A DNA stretch of 64,000 bases. Source: Actinocorallia herbida (GTDB lineage: Bacteria > Actinomycetota > Actinomycetes > Streptosporangiales > Streptosporangiaceae). The notes under the pieces were generated by a model. That model saw only the letters and a list, made by a program, of their open reading frames with translations. It ran no database searches and had not been told where the DNA came from. The stretch covers positions 3,596,001-3,660,000 of the forward strand of contig NZ_RJKE01000001.1 in assembly GCF_003751225.1 (NCBI RefSeq). The letters run 5' to 3'. The stretch's first letter is position 1. Each line of letters opens with the position of its first letter. The position numbers and the translations under genes are program-made. Shown in pieces: positions 34,755-42,570 of this stretch.

Positions 34755-35492
34755 GACGCCGTCGGAAAGGGCGCGGTGCAGGAAGGCGCGGGTCTCCGGC
34801 TGCTCGGGCGCGGTGAAGAGCCGGTCCGGGGGGCCCTGTTCCAGGAGGATGCCGTCGGAGAGGAAGCAGACGGTGTCGGCGATGGAGCGGGCGAAGGACA
34901 TCTCGTGGGTGGCGATGACCATGGTCATGCCCTGGTGCTTGAGGTCGCGGATGAGGGCGAGGACCTCGGTGACGAGGGCGGGGTCGAGGGCGGAGGTGAC
35001 CTCGTCCAGGAGGAGGAGGTCGGGGTGGCAGGCGAGGGCGCGGATGACGGCCACGCGCTGCTGCTGGCCGCCGGAGAGGCGGTCGGGGTAGTCGGCCGCC
35101 TTGTCGGCCAGGCCGAAGCGGGCCAAGAGGGCGCGGGCCTCTTCGACGGCCGCCTTGCGGGGCTGCTTGTGGACCTTGACGGGGGCGAGGGTGATGTTCT
35201 CCAGGACCGTCATGTGGGGGAACAGGTTGAAGGACTGGAAGACCATGCCGATCCTCCGGCGGACCGCGTCCTCGTCGGCGTTCACCGCGGTGATGTCGGT
35301 GCCGTCGAGGAGGATCACGCCGTCGTCGACGGTCTCCAGGAGGTTGACGCAGCGCAGGAGCGTCGACTTGCCCGAGCCGGACGCGCCGATCAGGCAGACG
35401 ACCTCGTGCGGCTCGACGGCGAGGTCGATGCCGCGCAGGACGGGATCGCCCCCGTAGCACTTCCACAGTCCGTCGATGGTGAGCAGGGGCAT
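34749..35492 (-). CDS. Polar amino acid ABC transporter ATPase (GlnQ-like)
   Basis: The protein is 247 aa. Walker A GASGSGKS lies near residues 34-41, the Q-loop follows, then the signature LSGGQQQR, Walker B LLLLDEVTSALDP and the H-loop ATHEM. The sequence GLWKCYGGDPVLRGIDL and MVFQSFNLFPHMTVLENI place it in the polar amino acid (His/Gln/Arg/cystine) class. It powers the neighbouring permease. The start overlaps the permease stop (TGATG). The last gene of a three-gene minus-strand operon: binding protein, permease, ATPase. Confidence 0.93.
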   Translation of the reverse strand: MPLLTIDGLWKCYGGDPVLRGIDLAVEPHEVVCLIGASGSGKSTLLRCVNLLETVDDGVILLDGTDITAVNADEDAVRRRIGMVFQSFNLFPHMTVLENITLAPVKVHKQPRKAAVEEARALLARFGLADKAADYPDRLSGGQQQRVAVIRALACHPDLLLLDEVTSALDPALVTEVLALIRDLKHQGMTMVIATHEMSFARSIADTVCFLSDGILLEQGPPDRLFTAPEQPETRAFLHRALSDGVL

Positions 35493-36349
35493 CAGCGGTC
35501 TCCGGGGGCGCGACGGCGCTCGGCGCGGGCGGCGAGCCAGTCGGTGAAGCGGGCGAGCGGCACGGTGAGCAGGACGAACAGTAGCGCCGCGGCGAGGTAG
35601 GGCGTGTAGTTGAAGGTCAGCGCCGAGTGGATCTGCGCCTGCCGCAGCGCCTCGATCACGCCGAGGACGGCGACGAGCGCGGTGTCCTTCTGGAGCGAGG
35701 CGAAGTCGTTGAGCAGCGGCGGTACCACGGTCCGGATGGCCTGCGGCAGCACCACGTACCGCAGCGCCTGCGGCCGGCTGAGCCCGAGCGAGCGCGCCGC
35801 GGCGAGCTGGCTCGGGTGGACCGACGCGATCCCGGCCCGGAACACCTCGGCCACGTAGGCGCCGTACGAGAGCACGAGCGCGATGACGCCGAGGGCCAGC
35901 GGACTGGAAGGCGCGCCGGACAGGTTGAGCGCCGGGACGCCGAAGCCGACGAGGTAGACCAGCAGGATCGTCGGGATGCCGCGGAACACGTCGGTGTAGG
36001 CGACGGCGAGGGCCCGGAGCGGGAAGAACGCGGGAGTCCGGACGCCCCGGGCCAGCGCCACCGCGAGCCCGACGACCAGGATGATCGGCTCGGCGATCAG
36101 AAAGATCTGGACGTTCACCCAGAAACCGCTCAGCACATCGCCGAACGAGCCGGCGAACTCCGACCAGGAGAAGAACGTCTCCCGGACCCGCGGCCACCCC
36201 GGCGAGGACACCAGGGCCCAGACGGCCAGGCCGAACACCCCGACGGTCGAGGCGGTGGCGACCGCGCCCGACCGCCGCGCGTCCCGTCGCCGGAGCCGTT
36301 CGCGCTCGCGCTGCCGGTCGCTCTTCGCCCAGGTCGTCGCCGTGCTCAC
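35492..36349 (-). CDS. Polar amino acid ABC transporter permease
   Basis: The protein is 285 aa from GTG 36349, overlapping the binding-protein stop by 4 bp (GTGA). After a highly charged N-terminal tail (RQRERERLRRRDARR) it has a first helix, a loop, and the HisM/GlnP-type core with 'PTILLVYLVGFGVPAL' and the EAA loop 'EVFRAGIASVHPSQLAAARS' that touches the ATPase. Five to six helices. There is one permease gene, so the transporter is probably a homodimer. The substrate is set by the binding protein. Confidence 0.92.
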   Translation of the reverse strand: MSTATTWAKSDRQRERERLRRRDARRSGAVATASTVGVFGLAVWALVSSPGWPRVRETFFSWSEFAGSFGDVLSGFWVNVQIFLIAEPIILVVGLAVALARGVRTPAFFPLRALAVAYTDVFRGIPTILLVYLVGFGVPALNLSGAPSSPLALGVIALVLSYGAYVAEVFRAGIASVHPSQLAAARSLGLSRPQALRYVVLPQAIRTVVPPLLNDFASLQKDTALVAVLGVIEALRQAQIHSALTFNYTPYLAAALLFVLLTVPLARFTDWLAARAERRRAPGDR

Positions 36350-37209
36350 CGGAGGACCGGTGCGCCCGCCGCCGCGGCGAGCCACTGGTCCTGGATCTTC
36401 GCGAGGTCGCCGGACGACCTGAGCTCGCCGAGCGCCTGGTCGAGGCAGCCGACCAGGGCGCTGCCCTTCTCCAGCACGAGCCCGAACCGCTCGGGCGTGC
36501 CGCCCGCTGCCGGGAGCTGGCCGATGATCTTGGAGCCCTCGATCTGGGCCGCGGTGACGTAGAACGCGGTCGGCAGGTCCACCACGATCGCGTCGACCTG
36601 CTTGTTCTTCAGCGCGTTCACCGCGTCGATCTGGTTGTTGAACACCTGCGGCTGCGTACCGGGCTTGATCTGGTCCTGGACCGCGGTCAGCGACGTCGTG
36701 CCGACCTGGACGCCGATCTTCGCGTCCTTGAGCGCCGCGACACCGGTGGCGGAGGCGAACTTCCCGTCCTCCAGCCCGACGACGGCCTGGGCGACGTCGT
36801 AGTACCCGGCGCTGAACGTCACGGCCTTGGCCCGCGCCTCGCTGATGGACACCTGATTGATGTCGAAGTCGAACGTCTTGGGGCCCGGCGCGTAGGAGGA
36901 GTCGAACCCGACCGTCTCCCACTTGACCTCGGTCTCGGCGAACCCGAGCTTCTCGGCGACCGCGTACGCGACGGCCGACTCGAACCCCTTGCCGTTCGTC
37001 GGGTCGTCGTCGGAGAACCACGGCTCGTACGCGGGCTTGTCGGTGCCGATGGTGAGCGTGCCCGCCGTCTTGAGCGGCAAGCTCTCCTTCGCACACGCGG
37101 CGGTGCCGGACGCGGACGGCGCCGCCGCGGTCGTGTCGTCGGCCGGGGCACAGGCCGCCGCGGCGACGAGCACCGCAAGAACGGGCAGAACGGTCAAACG
37201 ACGCAGCAA
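36346..37209 (-). CDS. Polar amino acid ABC transporter binding lipoprotein
   Basis: The protein is 287 aa from TTG 37209, chosen because GGAGG (37215-37219 on the reverse strand) is five bases upstream; GTG 37233 is an alternative. A lipoprotein signal reads LLRRLTVLPVLAVLVAAAAC with Cys at the lipobox. The mature protein is the SBP_bac_3 fold: GTLTIGTDKPAYEPWFS, 'GFESAVAYAVAEKLGF', 'FDFDINQVSISEARAKAV' and 'KNKQVDAIVVDLPTAFY'. It is most like amino acid (possibly cystine or glutamine) binders. TATTCCCATCA upstream resembles the sulfur box. First gene of the operon. Confidence 0.88.
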   Translation of the reverse strand: MLRRLTVLPVLAVLVAAAACAPADDTTAAAPSASGTAACAKESLPLKTAGTLTIGTDKPAYEPWFSDDDPTNGKGFESAVAYAVAEKLGFAETEVKWETVGFDSSYAPGPKTFDFDINQVSISEARAKAVTFSAGYYDVAQAVVGLEDGKFASATGVAALKDAKIGVQVGTTSLTAVQDQIKPGTQPQVFNNQIDAVNALKNKQVDAIVVDLPTAFYVTAAQIEGSKIIGQLPAAGGTPERFGLVLEKGSALVGCLDQALGELRSSGDLAKIQDQWLAAAAGAPVLR

Positions 37210-37232
37210 GGCAGCCTCCGGCCGATATTTCA

Positions 37233-37245
37233 CATCAGTTTGATG
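37233..37245 (-). promoter_or_regulatory. Inverted repeat before the amino-acid ABC operon
   Basis: CATCA-GTT-TGATG, a perfect 5-bp inverted repeat 24 bp upstream of the binding-protein start. It adjoins TATTCCCATCA on the minus strand, a partial match to the box shared by the leader peptide and metX. A regulator site is plausible. Confidence 0.4.
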
Positions 37246-37317
37246 GGAATAGTCCGATCTTAACCAAGCCCGGCCCTCCACACGGAGTGCGCCACACCGC
37301 CGCAGGCGACCAGTATG

Positions 37318-37365
37318 TAATTCCTACCTGTTTAGTTGACTTCTTTACGGTCGGGTGCTTATGCT
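37318..37365 (+). promoter_or_regulatory. Promoter with upstream box for the sulfur island
   Basis: TAATTCCTACC (37318-37328), 7 nt, TTGACT -35 (37336-37341), 18 nt, TATGCT -10 (37360-37365). Transcription should begin about 37372, exactly the GTG of the leader peptide. The same box and 7-nt spacing to TTGACA occur before metX. Confidence 0.65.
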
Positions 37366-37371
37366 CCATTT

Positions 37372-37449
37372 GTGCGAGTAAAGGAGTCCCTGACCAGCCG
37401 CTACCACGTGGACCTGTGCCGCGTGGCGAGCGCGCTGTGTCCAGGCTGA
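37372..37449 (+). CDS. Cysteine-type leader peptide (attenuator uORF)
   Basis: A 25-codon ORF, GTG 37372 to TGA 37447-37449, with the core YHVDLCRVASALCPG. The HVDLCR(V)A..C motif is the recurrent putative leader peptide found in actinobacteria before sulfur-assimilation and sulfonate-uptake genes. Its two Cys codons fit sensing of charged Cys-tRNA. It probably has no ribosome binding site because the promoter places the start at +1 (leaderless). It precedes the monooxygenase/ABC genes by 225 nt, which could fold alternatively. The peptide itself is likely only regulatory. Confidence 0.8.
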   Translation: MRVKESLTSRYHVDLCRVASALCPG

Positions 37450-37613
37450 GACGTCCGAATCTGAGACCGCGTATCCAAGACTCCGTCCGCCCATCGCCTC
37501 GCTGAGCCCCACGGACAAGCCCGCCGCACCCGCGCCCTCGCCGGGACGAGCGGTCCTCTTCAGCGTGCCCGCAACAGCCGGCGCCGCACCGCGCACGACG
37601 GCGCGGCACGACC

Positions 37614-37639
37614 GCCGGCCGACGCGGTCCCCGGCCGGC
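37614..37639 (+). promoter_or_regulatory. Candidate attenuator hairpin between leader and first gene
   Basis: GCCGGCCG (37614-37621), 10-nt loop, CGGCCGGC (37632-37639): a perfect 8-bp stem. It stands 34 bp before the monooxygenase start, followed by CTCTTCGCC. It could be the attenuator that ribosome stalling on the leader resolves. The other bases between 37450 and 37673 show no gene. Confidence 0.45.
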
Positions 37640-37673
37640 CTCTTCGCCGGAACCGCCCCCTGAAAGGCCCAGA

Positions 37674-39068
37674 ATGCCCCGGCCCGACCCCCTGATCCTC
37701 TCCGCGTTCACCATGTCGACCGCGTCGCACGGCAACGCGGGCCTCTGGCGGCATCCGGACGACCGGACCGCCCGCTACCCGGAGCTGTCCTACTGGGTCG
37801 ACCTCGCCCGCCGCCTCGACGCGGGCGGCTTCGACCTGCTGTTCATCGCCGACGCCGTCGGGCAGCTCGACGTGTACGGAGGCAGCGCCCGCGAGGCGCT
37901 GGCCCGCGCCGTTCAGACGCCGGTGACCGATCCGCTCCTGGCGGTCTCGGCGATGGCCGCCGCGACCGAGCACCTCGGCTTCGGCGTCACGGTCTCCACG
38001 ACCTACGAGTACCCGTACCTGCTGGCCCGCAAGTTCAGCACGCTCGATCATCTGACGGGCGGCCGGATCGGCTGGAACATCGTCACGTCCCTGCTGGACA
38101 GCGCGGCGCGCAACATCATCGCCCGCGACCGGCAGATCGGGCACGACGAGCGCTACGCCATCGCCCAGGAGTTCCTCGAGGTCGCCTTCAAGCTGTGGGA
38201 AGGCTCCTGGGAGGACGGCGCGGTGCTCCGCGACCCGGTGCGCGGAATCTTCACCGATCCGGACAAGGTGCACGGCATCGAGCACTCCGGACGGTACTTC
38301 TCGGTGCCCGGCGCGCACCTGGTCGAGCCGTCGCCGCAGCGCTCGCCGCTGCTGCTCCAGGCCGGGACCTCGACCGCGGGCCGCGAGTTCGCCGCCCGCA
38401 ACGCCGAACTCGTCTTCGTCGCCGATCCCCGTCCGGAGACGCTGCGCCGGAACATCGACGATGTCCGGCGCAGGGCCGTCGGCCACGGGCGCAGGCCGGA
38501 GCACCTCAAGTTCATCACCTCGGTGACCGTCGTCGTGGCCGAGACGGACCGGGCCGCCGCGGCCAAGGCCGCCGACCTGCGGCGGTTCCGCGACACCCGA
38601 GGCGGGCTCGTCCTGCTGTCGGCGCTGAGCGGCGTCGACTGGTCCGCGCACGATCTCGACCGGCCGATCGAGGAGTTCGAGACCGACGCCAGCCGCTCGG
38701 TGCTCGCCGCCGTCGCCGACCCGGCCGAGCGCAAGCGGCTGACCCTGCGCGACCACGTCGACGGACTCAGCGGATTCGGCGGCGAGGTCCTGGTGGGCGG
38801 CCCGGCGACCGTCGCCGACCAGCTCGAGGCGTACGCCGGGGCGACCGGCGTCGACGGCTTCAACTTCGTCTACCTCATCACCCCGGGCAGCTTCGACGAC
38901 CTCGCCGCGCACCTGATCCCGGAACTCGCGAAGCGCGGCCGCGTCCGCGAGCGCGGCACGCCCCGCCCGATCCGCGACGCGCTGTTCGGCACCGGCCCGA
39001 CCCTCCCCGCCGATCACCCCGGCACCGCTTTCCGCCGCGCCACCTCCTCCGCGCCCCGTCCGGAGTGA
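37674..39068 (+). CDS. NtaA/SnaA/DszA-type FMN-dependent monooxygenase
   Basis: The protein is 464 aa, the normal length for this family. It has LILSAFTMSTASHGNAGLW, DVYGGSA-type loops, 'TVSTTYEYPYLLARKFSTLD', 'GRIGWNIVTSLLDSAARN' and YAIAQEFLEVAFKLWEGSWE, all signature segments of the DszA/NtaA/DmoA class. With FMNH2 from a separate reductase and O2 it cleaves C-S or C-N bonds (sulfones, dimethyl sulfide, nitrilotriacetate are known substrates). First structural gene of the leader-controlled island, together with a related enzyme (44298-45722). No flavin reductase gene is in the island. Exact substrate unknown. Confidence 0.92.
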   Translation: MPRPDPLILSAFTMSTASHGNAGLWRHPDDRTARYPELSYWVDLARRLDAGGFDLLFIADAVGQLDVYGGSAREALARAVQTPVTDPLLAVSAMAAATEHLGFGVTVSTTYEYPYLLARKFSTLDHLTGGRIGWNIVTSLLDSAARNIIARDRQIGHDERYAIAQEFLEVAFKLWEGSWEDGAVLRDPVRGIFTDPDKVHGIEHSGRYFSVPGAHLVEPSPQRSPLLLQAGTSTAGREFAARNAELVFVADPRPETLRRNIDDVRRRAVGHGRRPEHLKFITSVTVVVAETDRAAAAKAADLRRFRDTRGGLVLLSALSGVDWSAHDLDRPIEEFETDASRSVLAAVADPAERKRLTLRDHVDGLSGFGGEVLVGGPATVADQLEAYAGATGVDGFNFVYLITPGSFDDLAAHLIPELAKRGRVRERGTPRPIRDALFGTGPTLPADHPGTAFRRATSSAPRPE

Positions 39069-39123
39069 GGCCCGCGCCCCAGAACGTCCCGCAGACCCCC
39101 TTCCACGAAAGAGCGGAACCCGC

Positions 39124-40728
39124 ATGACCACGAGCAGACGCGCCTTCCTCGGCTGGACCGCCGGACTCGCCGCCTCGGCACTCGTCGCCGCCTGCGGCGG
39201 CGGCACGAGCGGCACCACGACCGCGGGATCGCAGCCCCGCGACGGCGGCACCCTCATCGTCGGCCAGTACCAGGAGGTGACGCAGTTCGACCCGAACCGC
39301 CAGTACTCCTGGGAGACGTGGCGGATCGACCGCAACATCTACGAGACCCTCGTGGACGAGGACCTGACCTCGCCCACGGGCGTGCCGAAGATCATCCCCA
39401 AGCTGGCGACGTCCTGGGAGGTGTCCGACGACGCCACGACCTACACCTTCAAGCTCCGCCAGGGTGTGAAGTTCTCCGACGGCACCCCGTTCGACGCCGA
39501 GGCGGTCCGGTTCAACGTGCGCCGGTTCACCGACCCGGAGTTCGAGTACTACGACAAGGTCAGCGCCGCCACCATGTCGCTGGTCTACGCCGACCTGGCG
39601 AAGTTCGAGGTCGTCGACGCGTTCACGGTGAGGTACACCTTCGAGCACCCGTTCCTCGACTTCCTCCGCCAGATCCCCAACAGCGGCAACGCGGCGTCGG
39701 GCATTTTCAGCCCGGAGGCGCTGAAGAAGAACGGCCAGGACGGCCTCGCCCTCGACCCGGTCGGCACCGGCCCGTTCACGTTCCAGGAGCGGGTCCGCGG
39801 CGACCACACCACGCTCGTGCGCAACCCGGACTACTGGGGTCCGCGTCCCCACCTGGACAAGGTGATCTTCAAGCCGATCGGCGACGACCAGAGCCGCGTC
39901 GCCGCCTTGCGCAGCGGCGAGGTCGACTTCATCAGCCGGGTCCCACCGGACTCCGTGCAGACGCTGGAGCAGGCCGGCTTCGACGTGCCGAAGAACGAGG
40001 GCGTCCCGCAGATCATCTACTACAAGTACAACTTCAAGAACACCTACCTCCAGGACAGGCGCGTCCGGCAGGCGATCATCCACGCGATCGACCGGGCGCA
40101 GCTCGCCGAGAAGATCTACAAGGGCCACGCCAAGGCGGCGACCTCGATCATCAACCAGGGAAACGAGGCGTACGACCCGGCGGCCGTCGACTACCCCTAC
40201 GACCCCGAGGCGGCGAAGAAGCTGATCGCCGAGGCCGGGTACGAGCCGGGCGAGATCAAGTTCACGATCCTCAGCGACACCACCGGCCAGCCCACCGCCG
40301 AGTTCATCCAGCAGGGCCTCAAGAACGTCGGCGTCGACGCCCAGATCGAGTCCTTCGAGTGGATCACCTTCGGGACGCGCGCGGCGAACCTCACCCCGAC
40401 CGACGGACTGATCCTCGGCGAATGGGGCTACGTCGCCCCGAACTGGGTCCAGATCGCGCACAACTACAACGTCGCGGTGCCCGGCGGAGACAAGTACTCC
40501 GACACCAGTGGCGACACCCTCAAGGCGATCGAGGCGGCCGCGCACAACAGCGACCCCGCCAAGGCGAAGGACCTGTGGCAGGAGGCCGCCCAGACCTGGG
40601 CGAAGGACGCGACGGTCATCCCGGTCCTGTCGTTCAACCGGTACTACGCGGTCTCCCCGCGCGTCGGCGGGTTCGTGTGGCCGCAGCAGGACCACTACGA
40701 CCTGTCCCGCGTGTGGGTGGCGGACTGA
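39124..40728 (+). CDS. Family-5 ABC substrate-binding lipoprotein
   Basis: The protein is 534 aa. The N-terminus has a twin-arginine-like SRRAFLGW and a lipobox LVAAC with Cys24, so it is exported and lipid-anchored outside the membrane. The mature part has the SBP_bac_5 pattern: GGTLIVGQYQEVTQFDPNRQ, 'LATSWEVSDDATTYTFKLRQ', GVKFSDGTPFDAEAVRFNVR, 'LVRNPDYWGPRPHLDKV'. These proteins bind oligopeptides, nickel chelates, glutathione or organosulfur compounds. Its place between two desulfurizing monooxygenases suggests an organosulfur ligand such as a sulfone, thioether or peptide. 55 bp after the first monooxygenase, 2 bp before the permease. Confidence 0.93.
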   Translation: MTTSRRAFLGWTAGLAASALVAACGGGTSGTTTAGSQPRDGGTLIVGQYQEVTQFDPNRQYSWETWRIDRNIYETLVDEDLTSPTGVPKIIPKLATSWEVSDDATTYTFKLRQGVKFSDGTPFDAEAVRFNVRRFTDPEFEYYDKVSAATMSLVYADLAKFEVVDAFTVRYTFEHPFLDFLRQIPNSGNAASGIFSPEALKKNGQDGLALDPVGTGPFTFQERVRGDHTTLVRNPDYWGPRPHLDKVIFKPIGDDQSRVAALRSGEVDFISRVPPDSVQTLEQAGFDVPKNEGVPQIIYYKYNFKNTYLQDRRVRQAIIHAIDRAQLAEKIYKGHAKAATSIINQGNEAYDPAAVDYPYDPEAAKKLIAEAGYEPGEIKFTILSDTTGQPTAEFIQQGLKNVGVDAQIESFEWITFGTRAANLTPTDGLILGEWGYVAPNWVQIAHNYNVAVPGGDKYSDTSGDTLKAIEAAAHNSDPAKAKDLWQEAAQTWAKDATVIPVLSFNRYYAVSPRVGGFVWPQQDHYDLSRVWVAD

Positions 40729-40730
40729 CC

Positions 40731-41687
40731 ATGGCACGTCGAATCCTGTGGCGGCTGACGGGCCTGGTCCCGATGCTCTTCATCATCAGCCTGCTGGTGT
40801 TCTTCATCTCCAAGGCCGGCCCCGCCGACCCGGTCAAGGGCGCGCTCAGCCAGAAGATGTCGCCGGAGCAGATCGAGCAGATCCGGCAGGCCTACGGCCT
40901 GGATCGGCCCGCCTGGCAGCAGTACGCGGGCTGGCTCGGGGACATGGTCACCGACGGCGGCGGCATCTCGCTCAGCGTGCGGAGCCCCGTGTCCGAACTC
41001 GTCTACCCGGCGTTCCGCAACACCCTCATCCTGGGGGCTGCCGCCACGCTGCTGACCGTCGTGCTCGGCGTGGCGATCGGGTTCGCCTCCGGCCTGCGGC
41101 ACGGCAGGCCGACCGACCGGATCGCCATGCTGTTCGTGCAGATCGGGAGCAACCTGCCGATCTACTGGTTCGGACTGATCATCATCTGGCTCACCGCGGT
41201 CCGGTGGCAGTGGCTGCCCGCGGGCGGCATGCACGACCTGCGCGGCGAGGGCGGGTTCGGCGACCTGCTGCTGCACCTGATCGCTCCGGCCTTCGCGGCG
41301 TCGCTGGTGTCGATGCTCATCATCGCCAGGTTCGTCCGGGCGGCGGTGATCGAGAGCGAGCAGTCGGACTACATCCGCACCTACCGCTCCCAGGGCTTCG
41401 GCCGGGCCGCGATCGTCGGCAGGCACATCGGCCGCAACGTGCTGCCGCCGATCGTCAACACCACGGGCCTCACGGTCGGCTCGGTGATCACCGGGGTGGT
41501 CTTCGTCGAGACGATCTTCTCCTGGCCGGGGATCGGGAGCGTCCTGCTCAACGCGATAGCCGGGTCGGACTACCCCGTCATCCAGTCGGGCATCCTGCTG
41601 GTCGCGGTGACGTTCGTGCTCGTCAACCTGGTCACCGACATCGCGCTGGACCTGCTGAACCCGCGGCTCAGGCACGGTGGCGCATGA
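40731..41687 (+). CDS. DppB/OppB-type ABC permease
   Basis: The protein is 318 aa with six helices. MARRILWRLTGLVPMLFIIS is the typical start and 'MSPEQIEQIRQAYGLDRPAW' the periplasmic loop; 'DYIRTYRSQGFGRAAIVGRH' is the EAA loop that docks on the ATPase. It imports the ligand of the binding protein at 39124. It begins 2 bp after that gene's stop and overlaps the next permease by 4 bp (ATGA). It is the intact counterpart of the permease remnant at 30811-31634. Confidence 0.94.
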   Translation: MARRILWRLTGLVPMLFIISLLVFFISKAGPADPVKGALSQKMSPEQIEQIRQAYGLDRPAWQQYAGWLGDMVTDGGGISLSVRSPVSELVYPAFRNTLILGAAATLLTVVLGVAIGFASGLRHGRPTDRIAMLFVQIGSNLPIYWFGLIIIWLTAVRWQWLPAGGMHDLRGEGGFGDLLLHLIAPAFAASLVSMLIIARFVRAAVIESEQSDYIRTYRSQGFGRAAIVGRHIGRNVLPPIVNTTGLTVGSVITGVVFVETIFSWPGIGSVLLNAIAGSDYPVIQSGILLVAVTFVLVNLVTDIALDLLNPRLRHGGA

Positions 41688-42559
41688 CGGCGATCCTCGC
41701 GGACGACCAGGTCCGCAAGACCCCGCCGCGGCTGCGCCGCTCGGCCCTCGCACGGTTCGCCCGCAACCGGGAGGCCGTGCTCGGGCTCTTGGTGCTCGCG
41801 CTCGTCGTGCTGGTCTCGGTGCTCGCCCCGTGGTTGGCCCCGCACGACCCGAACGCGGGCGACGCGGAGAACGTGCTCGCGCCGATCGGGTCGGCCGGGC
41901 ATCTGCTGGGGACCGACGACCAGGGCAGGGACGTGCTCAGCCGGGTCGTCCACGGCGGGCGGAGCGCCCTCATGGTGTCGACCGCCGCCGTGGCAGTCGC
42001 CCTGGTCGCGGGAACCGCGCTCGGGCTGTTCGCCGCCTTCGCGGGACGGCGGGTCTCCGGCGTGCTGATGCGGGTCGTCGACCTCATGTTCGCGTTCCCG
42101 GTGATCCTCGTGGCGCTCTCGCTCGCCGCGGTGCTCCGGCCGGGCTCGTGGGTGCTGATCGGCACGGTCGTCTTCGCCGCGCTGCCCTACGTCACCCGCA
42201 TCGTCTTCGCCGAGGCGAAGGTCGAGCGGGAGAAGGACTACGTCGAGGCGGCCCGCTCCCTCGGCGCGTCCGAGTCCGCCGTCGTGTGGACCGAGGTGCT
42301 GCCCAACCTCGTCTCCTCCGTGGTGATCTACGGGACCAGCCTCGTCGGGGTGAACATCGTGTTCACCGCGAGCCTCAGCGCGCTCGGCCTGGGCATCCAG
42401 CCGCCCGACCCGGACTGGGGCCGCATGATCTCCGAAGGCGCGAAGGTCCTGGTGACGGGCAACCCGGGCGTCGCCACCTTCCCCGCCGCCGCCATCCTGC
42501 TCGTCGCCCTGGCCTTCAACTGGCTCGGCGACGGACTGCGCGACGTCCTCAACCCGTGA
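41684..42559 (+). CDS. DppC/OppC-type ABC permease
   Basis: The protein is 291 aa. The N-terminal OppC_N segment reads RSALARFARNREAVLGLL, followed by GTDDQGRDVLSRVVHGGRSA, the canonical DppC motif. The EAA loop is EKDYVEAARSLGASESAVVW. It forms the second half of the channel with the DppB protein upstream. ATG 41684 overlaps the preceding stop by 4 bp, and the next gene may begin at a GTG overlapping its own stop. Five or six helices predicted. Confidence 0.94.
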   Translation: MTAILADDQVRKTPPRLRRSALARFARNREAVLGLLVLALVVLVSVLAPWLAPHDPNAGDAENVLAPIGSAGHLLGTDDQGRDVLSRVVHGGRSALMVSTAAVAVALVAGTALGLFAAFAGRRVSGVLMRVVDLMFAFPVILVALSLAAVLRPGSWVLIGTVVFAALPYVTRIVFAEAKVEREKDYVEAARSLGASESAVVWTEVLPNLVSSVVIYGTSLVGVNIVFTASLSALGLGIQPPDPDWGRMISEGAKVLVTGNPGVATFPAAAILLVALAFNWLGDGLRDVLNP

Positions 42560-42570
42560 AGGCGACAGAC

